DNA of 59,408 bases, taken from positions 86,047 to 145,454 of the forward strand of contig NZ_KB905555.1 of assembly GCF_000380965.1 (NCBI RefSeq). Reading direction: 5' to 3'. Below, piece by piece: positions 1-8,741 of this stretch (position 1 is its first letter; each line of letters opens with the position of its first letter). The notes under the pieces are model-generated. The model was not told where the DNA came from. It saw only the letters and a list, made by a program, of their open reading frames with translations, and searched no databases. The position numbers and the translations under genes are program-made. The stretch is from Paenibacillus ginsengihumi DSM 21568. Lineage in GTDB: Bacteria > Bacillota > Bacilli > Paenibacillales > NBRC-103111.

Positions 1-159
1 GGCGCAGCAGCAGCGGCCACTTGTGCCGACGCGGGCCGAACGGCACGGCGTCTGCCGTGCAGGGCGATGCTGCAATGCGGCGCAACACCGCGTGCTGCGG
101 CCTGAGCGCGGTGCGCAGCACGCGGGTTACGACAACAGCAAAGGAGCGGCCGGACTGGA

Positions 160-705
160 ATGTTCGATCCGACGATTTTCGATAATTTGAAGGTAGTGCT
201 GGAAGGGAGCTGCTACGACCTCGACCGCGAGGGCGAGGCGGTGGTCACCGGACGCGAGGATGTGCTGGACCTGGCTTCTCTCGGGAGGACATTCGTCATG
301 CGGCTCGCCTTGCCCGGCGGACGCTGCGAGGCGGAATGGTCGCTGCAAAGCGGCCTTGCCGATTTTGCGATGGAGCTGGCCGGCCTAAGGCGCGCCGCCG
401 ACCGTCCCGGCGCTGTGCTGCGGCTGCGGCTGACGATGCCGCCCGCATGGGCCCGGCAGGCTGACCAGGCAGACGCGATACTCAGGCGCGTTTGGGGAGA
501 AGAGAGCGAGCTGCGCCACGAATACCGGCTGGCGTTCGATCCGCAAGCAGGCGCATCCCTGGACGAAGCGGCCGGCAGCGCGTATGCCGTCGATGTCCGT
601 TTCGGCGGCAAAATCGACGAGTCCGAGCTGGAGGCACTGGACGGAATGCTTAGAAAATCCGTGCTCTGCCTGTCGCAGCTGGAAGAGCTGGAGCAGCCGG
701 GGTGA
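160..705 (+). CDS. Conserved hypothetical protein, 181 aa
   Basis: I do not recognise a family. The product is 181 aa, soluble, with no signal peptide or membrane segment, and is rich in Leu, Ala, Arg and acidic residues. The ATG is preceded by AAGGAG at 141-146, with a 13-base spacer that is longer than usual. The 159 bases before it stay open in two frames for some distance and may hold the 3' end of an upstream gene, but nothing there can be identified. The gene stands 70 bp ahead of the MFS transporter and could share its transcript. Codon use matches the surrounding high-GC genes, so I take it as real. Confidence 0.6.
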   Translation: MFDPTIFDNLKVVLEGSCYDLDREGEAVVTGREDVLDLASLGRTFVMRLALPGGRCEAEWSLQSGLADFAMELAGLRRAADRPGAVLRLRLTMPPAWARQADQADAILRRVWGEESELRHEYRLAFDPQAGASLDEAAGSAYAVDVRFGGKIDESELEALDGMLRKSVLCLSQLEELEQPG

Positions 706-775
706 GCCGAGCCATTAAGCCGCGTGAACGGACACCTGGCTGCATCATTTCACCTTTAGAAGGGAATTAACTTCG

Positions 776-1990
776 ATGTTCAAGCTAAACGATCGGGCGA
801 ATCACGCCGTCTTTGCCATTGTGACCTTGCTTTTCTGGGCGTCGCCCTATGTATACGTGCCGATATTGAGCCCGTATCTGGAAGAGCTGGGCGCTTCCTA
901 TACGATCGCCGGCATCGTGCTCGGCAGTTACGGCCTGATGCAAATCATACTGCGGCTGCCCTTCGGCATCACCTCCGACAAGCTGCGCAGGCGCAAGCCG
1001 TTCGTGCTGCTGGGCATGCTGTGCGCAACCCTCAGCTGCGTCTCCCTCGCCTCGTCGGAGACGGTTGGCTGGGCGCTGGCCGGGCGAATCTTGTCCGGGA
1101 TTTCCGCTTCCACCTGGGTGGCCTTCACGGTGATGTACGCCGGATATTACCGCAGCAACGAAGCGACCCGGGCGATGGGCAACATCAGCCTGCTGATTGC
1201 CTCGGGCCAGCTGGCGGGCATGATTTTGTCCGGCCTGCTGGTCGAGTGGGGCGGCTGGCTGGCCCCGTTCGCAACCGGCGGACTGTTCGGATTTGTTGGC
1301 CTGCTGCTTGCTTTCCTGCTCAAGGAGCCGGAGGAGCGGCTGGGCGGCCAGCCGATGCGAGTCGGCGATCTGCTGCCGGTTATGAAGGAGCGTCTGCTGC
1401 TGAAGGTGTCGACGTTATCGATCCTGGCGCACGGCATCCTGTTCATTACGATGTTCGGCTTCACGCCGTCATATGCGCTGTCGCTGGGCGCGAGCAAGGC
1501 CGAGCTGACCTGGCTCTCGGCGGCTTTTATGATTCCGCACGCGCTGTTTGCCTACTTGTCCGGCCGCTATCTGGCGCCGCGCTTCGGCGCATGGAACGTC
1601 GTGCTGACGGGTCTGGCCATGAGCGCGCTCTGCTCCGCACTTACGCCGCTGGTGGCGGACTTCCGGCTGCTGTTGGCGACGCAGGCGCTGAACGGCCTGT
1701 TCCAAGGCCTGCACTTCCCGCTGCTGCTTGGCCTGGCCATCGAGCGGATCGACGGCGACCGGCGGGCGACGGCGATGGGCTTTTATCAGGCGGTGTATGC
1801 CATCGGCATGTTCGCCGGTCCGTTCGTCGCCGGATTTCTTAATGAGACAGGCGGGCTGAGGAGCGGCTTTTACTTCGCCGGCCTGCTCGGAGCCGCGGCC
1901 GCCGCGCTCGCCCTTCGCTGGAAGCGTGCGGCGGCCGAAGCGTCCGCAGCTCGCATTCGAGGCAACGAACGGTCGAAGACCGTAACGTAG
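776..1990 (+). CDS. MFS transporter
   Basis: A 404-residue major facilitator protein of the usual length, with about twelve hydrophobic segments. It has the MFS motif-A type loop between segments 2 and 3 (PFGITSDKLRRRKP, around residues 62-75), and the two halves are separated by a charged loop near residue 190. It would sit in the cytoplasmic membrane and move a small molecule by secondary transport. Nothing in the sequence tells the substrate. The start follows AGAAGGGA by about ten bases. The C-terminus ends in a short basic tail. Confidence 0.85.
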   Translation: MFKLNDRANHAVFAIVTLLFWASPYVYVPILSPYLEELGASYTIAGIVLGSYGLMQIILRLPFGITSDKLRRRKPFVLLGMLCATLSCVSLASSETVGWALAGRILSGISASTWVAFTVMYAGYYRSNEATRAMGNISLLIASGQLAGMILSGLLVEWGGWLAPFATGGLFGFVGLLLAFLLKEPEERLGGQPMRVGDLLPVMKERLLLKVSTLSILAHGILFITMFGFTPSYALSLGASKAELTWLSAAFMIPHALFAYLSGRYLAPRFGAWNVVLTGLAMSALCSALTPLVADFRLLLATQALNGLFQGLHFPLLLGLAIERIDGDRRATAMGFYQAVYAIGMFAGPFVAGFLNETGGLRSGFYFAGLLGAAAAALALRWKRAAAEASAARIRGNERSKTVT

Positions 1991-2459
1991 CCGGGGCCGG
2001 ATGCTGTGGAAATCCAGCGGCGCAAGGACGTGATCCAATTCCCGATCATCGCTTAATGATGCTAACGATTAATGATATTAATAATTCGCCGCCTGACGTG
2101 TTCGGCAGCAGGCGGCGCGACTGTTACAGTCGGGCAGGCTGGCCCGAGTGATACAGATGGACGTCGGTGACGAACAGAAGCTTCGTATCTGCGGCGAAAT
2201 GAAGCTTCGTAACAGACGCTTCGTCATCGGCTGTTGCCTTCGGAGTTGACAATTCGGCCCGGGGACGACGCTGAGAATGCGGATCGACCCAAGCAGACGG
2301 GCAGGCGGTAGGAACGGGCCTGTTTCCCGCAGCCGGGAATCCGGATATCGACCGTCGCGGCCGCCTGCGGAAGTTATTGGGCCGGGCGCCGTTTCGAGGG
2401 ATTCGCTCGGAACGGTGCAGGGCCATTTTTTTCGCCATACCATAAGGAGGAATGAAACA
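1991..2459. other. Intergenic region between MFS and sirtuin genes
   Basis: No gene is supported in these 469 bases. They hold an inverted repeat, CGCCGCCTG at 2087-2095 and CAGGCGGCG at 2109-2117, which could end the upstream transcript although no T-run follows. The palindromic word GAAGCTTCGTA occurs twice, at 2178 and 2201. A TTGACA hexamer lies at 2246-2251 but has no convincing -10 partner at normal spacing. Confidence 0.5.
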
Positions 2460-3194
2460 ATGACTGCACACGACGCGGAGGACAAGCTGCGGCGTATCGT
2501 GGAAGAGAGCCGCAGCATCGCGTTTTTCGGAGGGGCGGGCACGTCGACGGAGAGCGGCATCCCCGATTTTCGTTCGGCCTCGGGTCTGTACAGCCAAGGG
2601 GACGAGTTCGGCCATCCGCCGGAAACGATACTGAGCCGCAGTTTCTTCCTGAAGCGTCCCGCCGAATTTTATCGCTATTATTTCGCGAAGATGATTTATC
2701 CCGAGGCGAAGCCGAATGCGGCTCATCTCAAGCTGGCCGAGTGGGAGCGGCAAGGGCGGATGACCGGCGTCGTGACCCAAAACATCGACGGCCTGCACCA
2801 GCAGGCAGGCAGCCGCAGCGTCGTGGAGCTGCACGGCTCCGTCCGCCGCAACCGCTGCATGTCCTGCGGCGCGGTGTATGGCCTCGATTACATGCTCGGG
2901 CAGCGGGAGGGCATTCCCGCGTGCGAGCGCTGCCGCGGCATCGTCAAGCCGGATGTCGTGCTTTACGAAGAGCCGCTGAACGCGGACGATTGGCAGCGGG
3001 CCGCCCGCTATTTGAGCGAGGCCGATACGCTGATCGTCGGCGGCACCTCGCTCACCGTTCACCCCGCGGCGGGACTCGTGCGCGCGTTTCAAGGCAAGCG
3101 CTTCGTGATCATCAACATGTCGCCGACGCCGTACGATGGGAGCGCCGACCTTGTCATCCGCGCTCCGATCGGGAAGACGCTGGAGAGGCTGTGA
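2460..3194 (+). CDS. cobB: NAD-dependent protein deacylase (sirtuin)
   Basis: A 244-aa class III deacylase of the Sir2 family, which removes acyl groups from lysines using NAD+ in the cytoplasm. The NAD-binding motif [15 protein letters not shown] is near residue 22. The TQNIDGLH motif follows, and then ELHGS with the catalytic His. A zinc ribbon of two Cys pairs (CMSC and CERC, roughly residues 125-150) is intact. An open frame runs further upstream, but the ATG at 2460 has AAGGAGG nine bases before it and gives the usual family N-terminus, so I use it. It appears to be a single-gene unit. Confidence 0.9.
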   Translation: MTAHDAEDKLRRIVEESRSIAFFGGAGTSTESGIPDFRSASGLYSQGDEFGHPPETILSRSFFLKRPAEFYRYYFAKMIYPEAKPNAAHLKLAEWERQGRMTGVVTQNIDGLHQQAGSRSVVELHGSVRRNRCMSCGAVYGLDYMLGQREGIPACERCRGIVKPDVVLYEEPLNADDWQRAARYLSEADTLIVGGTSLTVHPAAGLVRAFQGKRFVIINMSPTPYDGSADLVIRAPIGKTLERL

Positions 3195-3374
3195 GAAGCC
3201 TCCCGGCCTCCGAGGGCGATCCGGGTTACAGCCGCTGCCAATCGCCATAAATTTTTAAATTTTCTGTTAAATAGTTTTCATGAAAAGGCTATGCGAGTTA
3301 TAAATTACCTGTTATACTACTTTCAAAGGCCTGTTATATTTTTTTACTCATCGACCTGAGGGGAGTTGGAGTCA

Positions 3375-4382
3375 TTGAACAAGGTTCTCCCAAAGACGAA
3401 CGAACTCGGTTTTTTTGAAATTCGTCTGGAATCCATCGGCGGTCTCGGCGCCAACCTGGCGGGCAAGATGCTGGCTGAGGCAGGGGTAGTTGGAAGCGGA
3501 TTCAACGGAGTCAGCTTCTCTTCCTACGGCTCGGAGAAGAAAGGTTCTCCGGTCAAGGCGCACATCCGCTTTTGCGATGAGAAGACGAACATCCGCGACA
3601 CGACGCCGGTTGAACGTCCGCATGTCGTCGGCATTTTCCACGAGAATTTGTCCAAGACGGTCAATGTGATCAGCGGCATCTACGAAGACAGCGTCGTGCT
3701 CGTCAATTCGTCCAAATCGCCGGAGCAGCTGAAGGAGAAGATGAAGCTGCTCGGCGGAACGATTGCGGTCGTCGATGCGACCGGCATCGCGCTGGAAGAG
3801 AAGAACCGCGTCAACATGGCGATGCTCGGCGGCTTGTTCCGGCTGTGCGAATTTCTCGATTTCGAGCATATGAAGGGAATCATCCGCAAATCGCTGGAGA
3901 AGAAATATCCGCAGGCGGTCGAGCCCGCTCTGCGCACGTTCCAGCGCGGCTACGACGAGGTGCGGTTCCAGACGTTCGAGCTGCCGGAAGGGACGCAAAT
4001 GCCCGGCTTCAAGCGCTGGGACATTCCTCTTCTCGGCTACGAGACGCAGCCGATCGGCGGCGTAATCACAAACCCCGGCAACAGCATCCTGAAAGATTTG
4101 AGCATCTCCCGCAATGGCATGATGCCGTATTTCGACGACGAGAAATGCATCCACTGCGCGGCCTGTGACACCGCCTGTCCCGACTTTTGCTTCGTATGGG
4201 AGGAGCAGCCGGACAAGAAGGGCCGTCCGCAAATGTTCCTGCAAGGCATCGATTATCAATATTGCAAAGGCTGTCTGAAATGCGTCGTCGCCTGTCCGAC
4301 CGAGGCGCTGTCCGCGAACCGCGAGGTCGACGGCTACGCCGATGAGCACCGCGTGCCTCATCGCTTCCAGCTGGCCAACTAA
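3375..4382 (+). CDS. 2-oxoacid:ferredoxin oxidoreductase, fused gamma and ferredoxin (delta) subunits
   Basis: A 335-aa subunit of a CoA-dependent 2-oxoacid:acceptor oxidoreductase. The N-terminal two thirds is the gamma domain (GGLGANLAGKMLAEAG near residue 20, SSYGSEKKGSPV near 47). The C-terminus is a two-cluster ferredoxin with CIHCAACDTACP near residue 257 and CKGCLKCVVACP near 296, each able to bind one 4Fe-4S cluster. Two TTG codons could start it. The one at 3375 has GAGGGGAG nine bases upstream; the one at 3366 directly abuts that site and is too close. It lies 45 bp before the alpha/beta gene and clearly forms one enzyme with it. The substrate (pyruvate, branched-chain or aryl 2-oxoacid) cannot be read from the sequence. 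Confidence 0.85.
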   Translation: MNKVLPKTNELGFFEIRLESIGGLGANLAGKMLAEAGVVGSGFNGVSFSSYGSEKKGSPVKAHIRFCDEKTNIRDTTPVERPHVVGIFHENLSKTVNVISGIYEDSVVLVNSSKSPEQLKEKMKLLGGTIAVVDATGIALEEKNRVNMAMLGGLFRLCEFLDFEHMKGIIRKSLEKKYPQAVEPALRTFQRGYDEVRFQTFELPEGTQMPGFKRWDIPLLGYETQPIGGVITNPGNSILKDLSISRNGMMPYFDDEKCIHCAACDTACPDFCFVWEEQPDKKGRPQMFLQGIDYQYCKGCLKCVVACPTEALSANREVDGYADEHRVPHRFQLAN

Positions 4383-4427
4383 GGCTCGCGGAGCGGTTAC
4401 GAATATCCGGAAGAGGTGAAGTGAACC

Positions 4428-6731
4428 ATGGCCATTGAAATGAATAAAGAATTGAGCCAAGGCAAAGTCGAGCAGCGGATGGTCTACGAGTCCGGCAACG
4501 AAATGGCGGCTTATGCAGCTCACCAGATCAATTACCATATTATGGGTTATTTCCCGATATCGCCCTCAACCGAGGTGGCTCAGTTCCTCGATCTGATGAA
4601 GGCGAACGGGCAGCACGACATCAAGCTCATTCCGGCCGACGGGGAGCACGGCTCGGCGGGCATCTGTTACGGCGCGTCCGCTGCCGGCGGGCGCGTATTC
4701 AACGCAACCAGCTCCAACGGCTACCTGTACATGCTGGAGCAGATGCCGGTTCAATCGGGCACCCGGTTCCCGATGGTGCTGAACCTGGTCTGCCGCTCGG
4801 TATCCGGTCCGCTCGACATTCACGGAGATCATTCCGACCTGTATTTCGCGCTCAACACCGGCTGGCCGATTCTGATGTCGCGCGACCCGCAGGCCGTATA
4901 CGATATGAATATCATGGCGATCAAGCTGGCGGAAGACCCGGAGGTGCGTCTGCCGGTCATCGTCGCCTCTGACGGCTATTTCACCTCTCACCAGAAGCGC
5001 AGAGTGCAGACGTTCGCCCGCAAGGAGGACGTGCACAAGTTCATCGGCGAACCGCCGAGCGGCTTCCCGCACGTGCTCGACCGCAACAACCCGATTACCG
5101 TCGGCCCGTACATGAACGAGCCGGATTATATCAATAACTGTTATCAGCAGTCGATGGCCATGTACAGGGCCGGGGAAGTCTTCGACCGTATCCGCAAGGA
5201 ATATGCCGAACTGACGGGTCGCGATTACCCGATTCTCGACCTGTACCGGATGGAGGACGCGGAGGTGGCCGTGTTCCTGATGAACTCCGCGTCGGAGATT
5301 ATCAAGGACGTGGTCGACCAGCTGCGCGAGCGCGGCATCAAGGCCGGCTCGATCGCGCCGAACATGATCCGCCCGTTCCCGCAGAAGCAGATCGCGGAAG
5401 CGCTGAAGAATGTCAAGGCGGTTACGGTCGGCGACCGCGCCGACTCCTACGGCGCTTACGGCGGCAACATGACGAATGAAATCAAGGCGGCGCTGTTCAC
5501 GCACGGCAACAAGGACACGCTTGTCATCAGCCGCATCTACGGCCTCGGCGGCAAAGACTTTTATGCCGAGGACGGCCATCATTTCTTCGAGCTGGCGATC
5601 GAAGCGGCGAAGAAAGGGCAGGTCGACGTGCCGTTCGATTACTACGGCCATACGCCGGGCGACGCGGACAAAGCGCCGAAGCGCGTGCTTGAGCCGATGA
5701 AATACGAGGATCTGAAGACCGGTCTCATCACGGTGAACAAGGACGAGGCGACGGGGCAGCTGAAGGTGAAGGTGCCGCCGATCCGCCAGCTGACGAAGAA
5801 GCCGAAGCGTCTCGCTCCGGGCCACGGCGCCTGTCCGGGCTGCGGCATTTTCTCGGGACTCGAGCTGTTCTTCAAGGGCATCGAGGGCGACATCGTAGCG
5901 CTGTTCCAGACAGGCTGCGCCATGGTCGTGACGACAGGGTATCCGTATTCGTCCCACAAGGCGACTTACATTCACAATCTGTTCCAGAACGGTGCCGCCA
6001 CGCTTTCCGGCGTCGTCGAAATGTTCTGGGAGCGCAAGCGCCGCGGCGAGCTCGATCACCTGAACTTGCCGGACGACTTCACCTTCGTCATGATTACCGG
6101 CGACGGCGGCATGGATATCGGCATGGGGCCGGCGATCGGCGCCGCGCTGCGGAATCATAAGATGATCATTCTGGAATACGACAACGAAGGCTACATGAAC
6201 ACCGGTGCGCAGCTGTCTTACTCGACGCCGCTCGGCCACCGCACGTCCACGTCCAACGTCGGCAAGCATCAAGGCGGCAAGCTGTTCCATCACAAGGACA
6301 CGCCGCAGATTATGGCCGCGACCAATATTCCTTACGTGTTCACGGGCTCGGAGGCGGCGCCGCAGGATTTGCTGAAGAAAGCAGCCAAGGCGCAGTATTA
6401 TGCCCAGAACGAAGGGCTGGTGTACGGCAAAATACTGATCACCTGTCCGCTGAACTGGCTGTCCGAGGAGCAGATCGGGCAGACGCTGATCGATCAGGCC
6501 GTCAACTCCTGCTTCTTCCCGCTGTATGAAGTGGAGCATGGCGTCACGACGATCACCTATAACCCGGAAGAAAAGAACAAGCGCATTCCGGTCAGCGATT
6601 GGCTGAAAAATATGGGCAAGACGAAGCACTTGAGCAAGCCCGAGTACGCCGAAGCGCTGAAAGCGTTCGAGGACGAGATCGAGCGCCGCTGGCAGCGGCT
6701 CAAGGCAAAGCACGAGAATCCTTACCTGTAG
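4428..6731 (+). CDS. 2-oxoacid:ferredoxin oxidoreductase, fused alpha and TPP-binding beta subunits
   Basis: A 767-aa catalytic subunit. Residues 20-400 are the alpha/pyrimidine-binding part (PISPSTE, PADGEHGS, SGPLDIHGDHSD). From about residue 460 it is the thiamine-diphosphate beta part: HGACPGCG near 464, GDGGMDIG near 557 and NEGYMNTG near 585, the family's Mg/TPP motif. Together with the preceding gamma-delta fusion it supplies all four activities of a PFOR/KOR enzyme in two polypeptides, oxidatively decarboxylating a 2-oxoacid to acyl-CoA and reducing ferredoxin. The ATG follows AAGAGGTGAAG. The enzyme class is usually oxygen-sensitive, which fits a facultative anaerobe. A terminator hairpin follows. 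Confidence 0.87.
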   Translation: MAIEMNKELSQGKVEQRMVYESGNEMAAYAAHQINYHIMGYFPISPSTEVAQFLDLMKANGQHDIKLIPADGEHGSAGICYGASAAGGRVFNATSSNGYLYMLEQMPVQSGTRFPMVLNLVCRSVSGPLDIHGDHSDLYFALNTGWPILMSRDPQAVYDMNIMAIKLAEDPEVRLPVIVASDGYFTSHQKRRVQTFARKEDVHKFIGEPPSGFPHVLDRNNPITVGPYMNEPDYINNCYQQSMAMYRAGEVFDRIRKEYAELTGRDYPILDLYRMEDAEVAVFLMNSASEIIKDVVDQLRERGIKAGSIAPNMIRPFPQKQIAEALKNVKAVTVGDRADSYGAYGGNMTNEIKAALFTHGNKDTLVISRIYGLGGKDFYAEDGHHFFELAIEAAKKGQVDVPFDYYGHTPGDADKAPKRVLEPMKYEDLKTGLITVNKDEATGQLKVKVPPIRQLTKKPKRLAPGHGACPGCGIFSGLELFFKGIEGDIVALFQTGCAMVVTTGYPYSSHKATYIHNLFQNGAATLSGVVEMFWERKRRGELDHLNLPDDFTFVMITGDGGMDIGMGPAIGAALRNHKMIILEYDNEGYMNTGAQLSYSTPLGHRTSTSNVGKHQGGKLFHHKDTPQIMAATNIPYVFTGSEAAPQDLLKKAAKAQYYAQNEGLVYGKILITCPLNWLSEEQIGQTLIDQAVNSCFFPLYEVEHGVTTITYNPEEKNKRIPVSDWLKNMGKTKHLSKPEYAEALKAFEDEIERRWQRLKAKHENPYL

Positions 6732-6765
6732 GATATAGGATAGGACAGCTTGGACGAATTACGGC

Positions 6766-6802
6766 AAGGCGCAAACTCTTCCAGGGCTTGCGCCTTTCCT
6801 TT
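6766..6802 (+). terminator. Rho-independent terminator after the oxidoreductase operon
   Basis: AAGGCGCAA at 6766-6774 pairs with TTGCGCCTT at 6788-6796 around a 13-base loop, followed by TTCCTTTT. It is the expected end of the two-gene oxidoreductase transcript. Confidence 0.7.
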
Positions 6803-6849
6803 TCGCGCAAGCTCGGATGGGAAGCAACCATAGGACGGGAGGATGAGCG

Positions 6850-7137
6850 ATGCCCATCGTGCTGAGACATTCCCAAACCGGAGAGATCGCGGCATGCCTG
6901 ATGCGGAATGTGTATGATTTCGAATATTATGGAGCGAAATTTTGGCAAGAAGAAGCTGAGGCGGAGCGGGAGAAGCAGCAGCTGCTCGAGGCGATCGGCC
7001 AGCCTGATCCGGAGCGGTGGGTGCCGATATACGTGGATGAAAGCCGTCTGAAGCTGTTTAATGTCAAGCTAAACAACGATCCGAACCGGCGCCTGTATAT
7101 GAATGGCGAAGGCAAGCTGACGGTGGAACGGCGCTGA
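6850..7137 (+). CDS. Conserved hypothetical protein, 95 aa
   Basis: No family recognised. The 95-aa product is soluble and charged, with a helical Glu-rich stretch around residues 35-50 followed by a likely beta-rich C-terminus (VPIYVDESRLKLFNVK). It has a good ribosome site, GGGAGG, about seven bases before the ATG. The next gene starts 43 bp downstream with no terminator between, so the two are probably cotranscribed. Confidence 0.6.
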   Translation: MPIVLRHSQTGEIAACLMRNVYDFEYYGAKFWQEEAEAEREKQQLLEAIGQPDPERWVPIYVDESRLKLFNVKLNNDPNRRLYMNGEGKLTVERR

Positions 7138-7179
7138 CGGCGTGCGGAAACGAGAAATTATAGCGATGGAGATAATAGC

Positions 7180-7692
7180 ATGAATGCGAATGGTTCCGAA
7201 ATCAAGCGGTTTGAAGCTTTCCGGAAGCTGTCCGGCGAGGAAGAGCTAAGCGCGTTTCGCGAGCGGATGGAACGGGAAGGGTTCACCGGCTTCCGGCATT
7301 TTCTCGACGATTTCAAAGAGGCGATTCGTTCGTTCGAGGATGACGACAGCGCTGCGATGGCTGCGCTTGTGGAGCGGGGAAAGCGGCTCTTTCCGAAGCC
7401 CGGCATGTTCAGCCCGTCATGGCAAAACGTCTGGGAGGAGTATTCGCGGACAGTCGCCTACAAGGCGGAGGTGCTTGCCCGGATTCCTCCGAGCAGCCGG
7501 GATGGGGAATGGCAGGTGCTGATGGACAATCCGTTCACGAACGAAGGGCTCGTCTGCTATCCGGCGCTTTCGTTCCGGGAAGCGTCGTATTTGTACGCTT
7601 ATTTTCGCAGCGATCTGAAGAAGAACGAATATATCCGGCTGCAAAAAATCGAGGATGTGCTGATGGCCTACGGCGGCGAGCAGCAAGCGTAG
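7180..7692 (+). CDS. Conserved hypothetical protein, 170 aa
   Basis: No family recognised. It is a 170-aa soluble, mostly helical protein with several aromatic residues in the second half (SYLYAYFRSDLKKNEYI). No signal peptide or membrane segment is visible. It follows the 95-aa gene closely and probably shares its transcript. Codon use is typical of the window. Confidence 0.6.
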   Translation: MNANGSEIKRFEAFRKLSGEEELSAFRERMEREGFTGFRHFLDDFKEAIRSFEDDDSAAMAALVERGKRLFPKPGMFSPSWQNVWEEYSRTVAYKAEVLARIPPSSRDGEWQVLMDNPFTNEGLVCYPALSFREASYLYAYFRSDLKKNEYIRLQKIEDVLMAYGGEQQA

Positions 7693-8095
7693 CCGGACTC
7701 GCGATCTGCCTGCCGGGGCGAATGTCCGAGACCGGAGCATGCCACGCCTTATTTCCCCGGCGCTATTTCCCGGGGAAGCGCACAACTCGAGAATTTTGCG
7801 GCAATTTCGACAATTCCGTTCCGCTCGATTTCGTCCCGTTTCGACCGGTTTGCCGCCGCTTCTGCGCCGTTCACTGCGGAAAGGCCTGCGGCTGTCGATT
7901 GCTGCGATCCTGCCGCCTCGCGAAAGGCGAGAAATGCCGCTTCCTTCGGATTTTGGGCGATGCGGCGGGCATATGCCTGTTGGCTTGTCCTGACCTGTCT
8001 GATATGATATATAAGATAATGTGGAAAAATACGGCGGGTTTACCGGGAAGAATGAAGCGCCCGCGGTGCCGGACGATTGAGGAGGAATGGAAGAG
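7693..8095 (+). promoter_or_regulatory. Intergenic region with a promoter for the gene at 8096
   Basis: No gene is supported. A sigma-A-like promoter is visible at TTGGCT (7980-7985), 17 bases, TATGAT (8003-8008), pointing at the gene that starts at 8096. A hairpin, TTCCCCGG at 7753-7760 with CCGGGGAA at 7770-7777, lies further upstream without a T-run. Confidence 0.5.
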
Positions 8096-8620
8096 ATGGT
8101 GAGGCGGTTTGTCATTGAAGCCATCATGATTGCCACGTACGGACAAATGCTGATGCCGAGCCGTCCCGTGGAGTACATCATTCCGTATTCGACGATACTG
8201 GAATTGTACGATATGCGCGAAAGTCAGGACCCGATTATGACGAGCCCCGAGGATGAGGCTCACGTGCGCGGCAAGCTGAACGAGTTGATTGCCTTTTTCG
8301 AAGATTCGTTCAATAAGAAGAAGATTGAAAAATCGCTCGTTGCCCCTTGGCGCCCGAGCTCGCCGCTCTTGGTCAACGAGAAAGTGTCGCTTACGGTGAT
8401 TCACGCGGTCGACAACGCCCAGTACGGCGAGCTGTTCGATCCGATCGAGACGGAGCTGATTTTGACAGCTATGAAGGAGCAGGCGCCGCTGCTGACGGAT
8501 CAGTTCGAGCTCCAAGACAAGCTCATCGAGCATGGCGTGCCGATTCAAATCTACGATGTGGACGATTTTGACTTTGCGGTGGAGGAAGGCATCTCTCCAG
8601 AGGATTTGCAGACGACCTGA
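8096..8620 (+). CDS. Conserved hypothetical protein, 174 aa
   Basis: I know this only as a conserved Paenibacillus protein of unknown function and do not trust any functional name for it. It is 174 aa, acidic towards the C-terminus (DVDDFDFAVEEG), and has no membrane segment. An ATG at 8087 is possible, but GGAGG ends one base before it. The ATG at 8096 has the proper spacing of about ten bases, so I choose that. A promoter lies about 90 bp upstream. The ABC-class ATPase gene follows after 121 bp. Confidence 0.6.
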   Translation: MVRRFVIEAIMIATYGQMLMPSRPVEYIIPYSTILELYDMRESQDPIMTSPEDEAHVRGKLNELIAFFEDSFNKKKIEKSLVAPWRPSSPLLVNEKVSLTVIHAVDNAQYGELFDPIETELILTAMKEQAPLLTDQFELQDKLIEHGVPIQIYDVDDFDFAVEEGISPEDLQTT

Positions 8621-8741
8621 GGCTCTGAAGCGAAGCGGGAAGCGATGCGTCCGGCAAGCCCGCGCTGAAGGGACATTCGTTCCTTGGCGGGGGCTTTTTG
8701 CTTCATATGAAGCCAATCATACGCGAAGGGACAGAGATGAG

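Noticed and set aside
3240-3340. A difSL-like site for XerS in the AT-rich region before the oxidoreductase operon (TTTTC and GAAAA words flanking AAATAGT)
   Set aside because: The arms and spacing do not fit a known difSL, and AT-rich promoter DNA gives such words by chance.
4566-6713. A 715-codon open frame antisense to the alpha/beta oxidoreductase gene
   Set aside because: It is the mirror of a GC-rich gene with strong third-position bias; the product is His/Arg/Val-rich with no family resemblance and no ribosome site. The same holds for the long antisense frames opposite metE (34770-36941), the ABC-class ATPase and the helicase.
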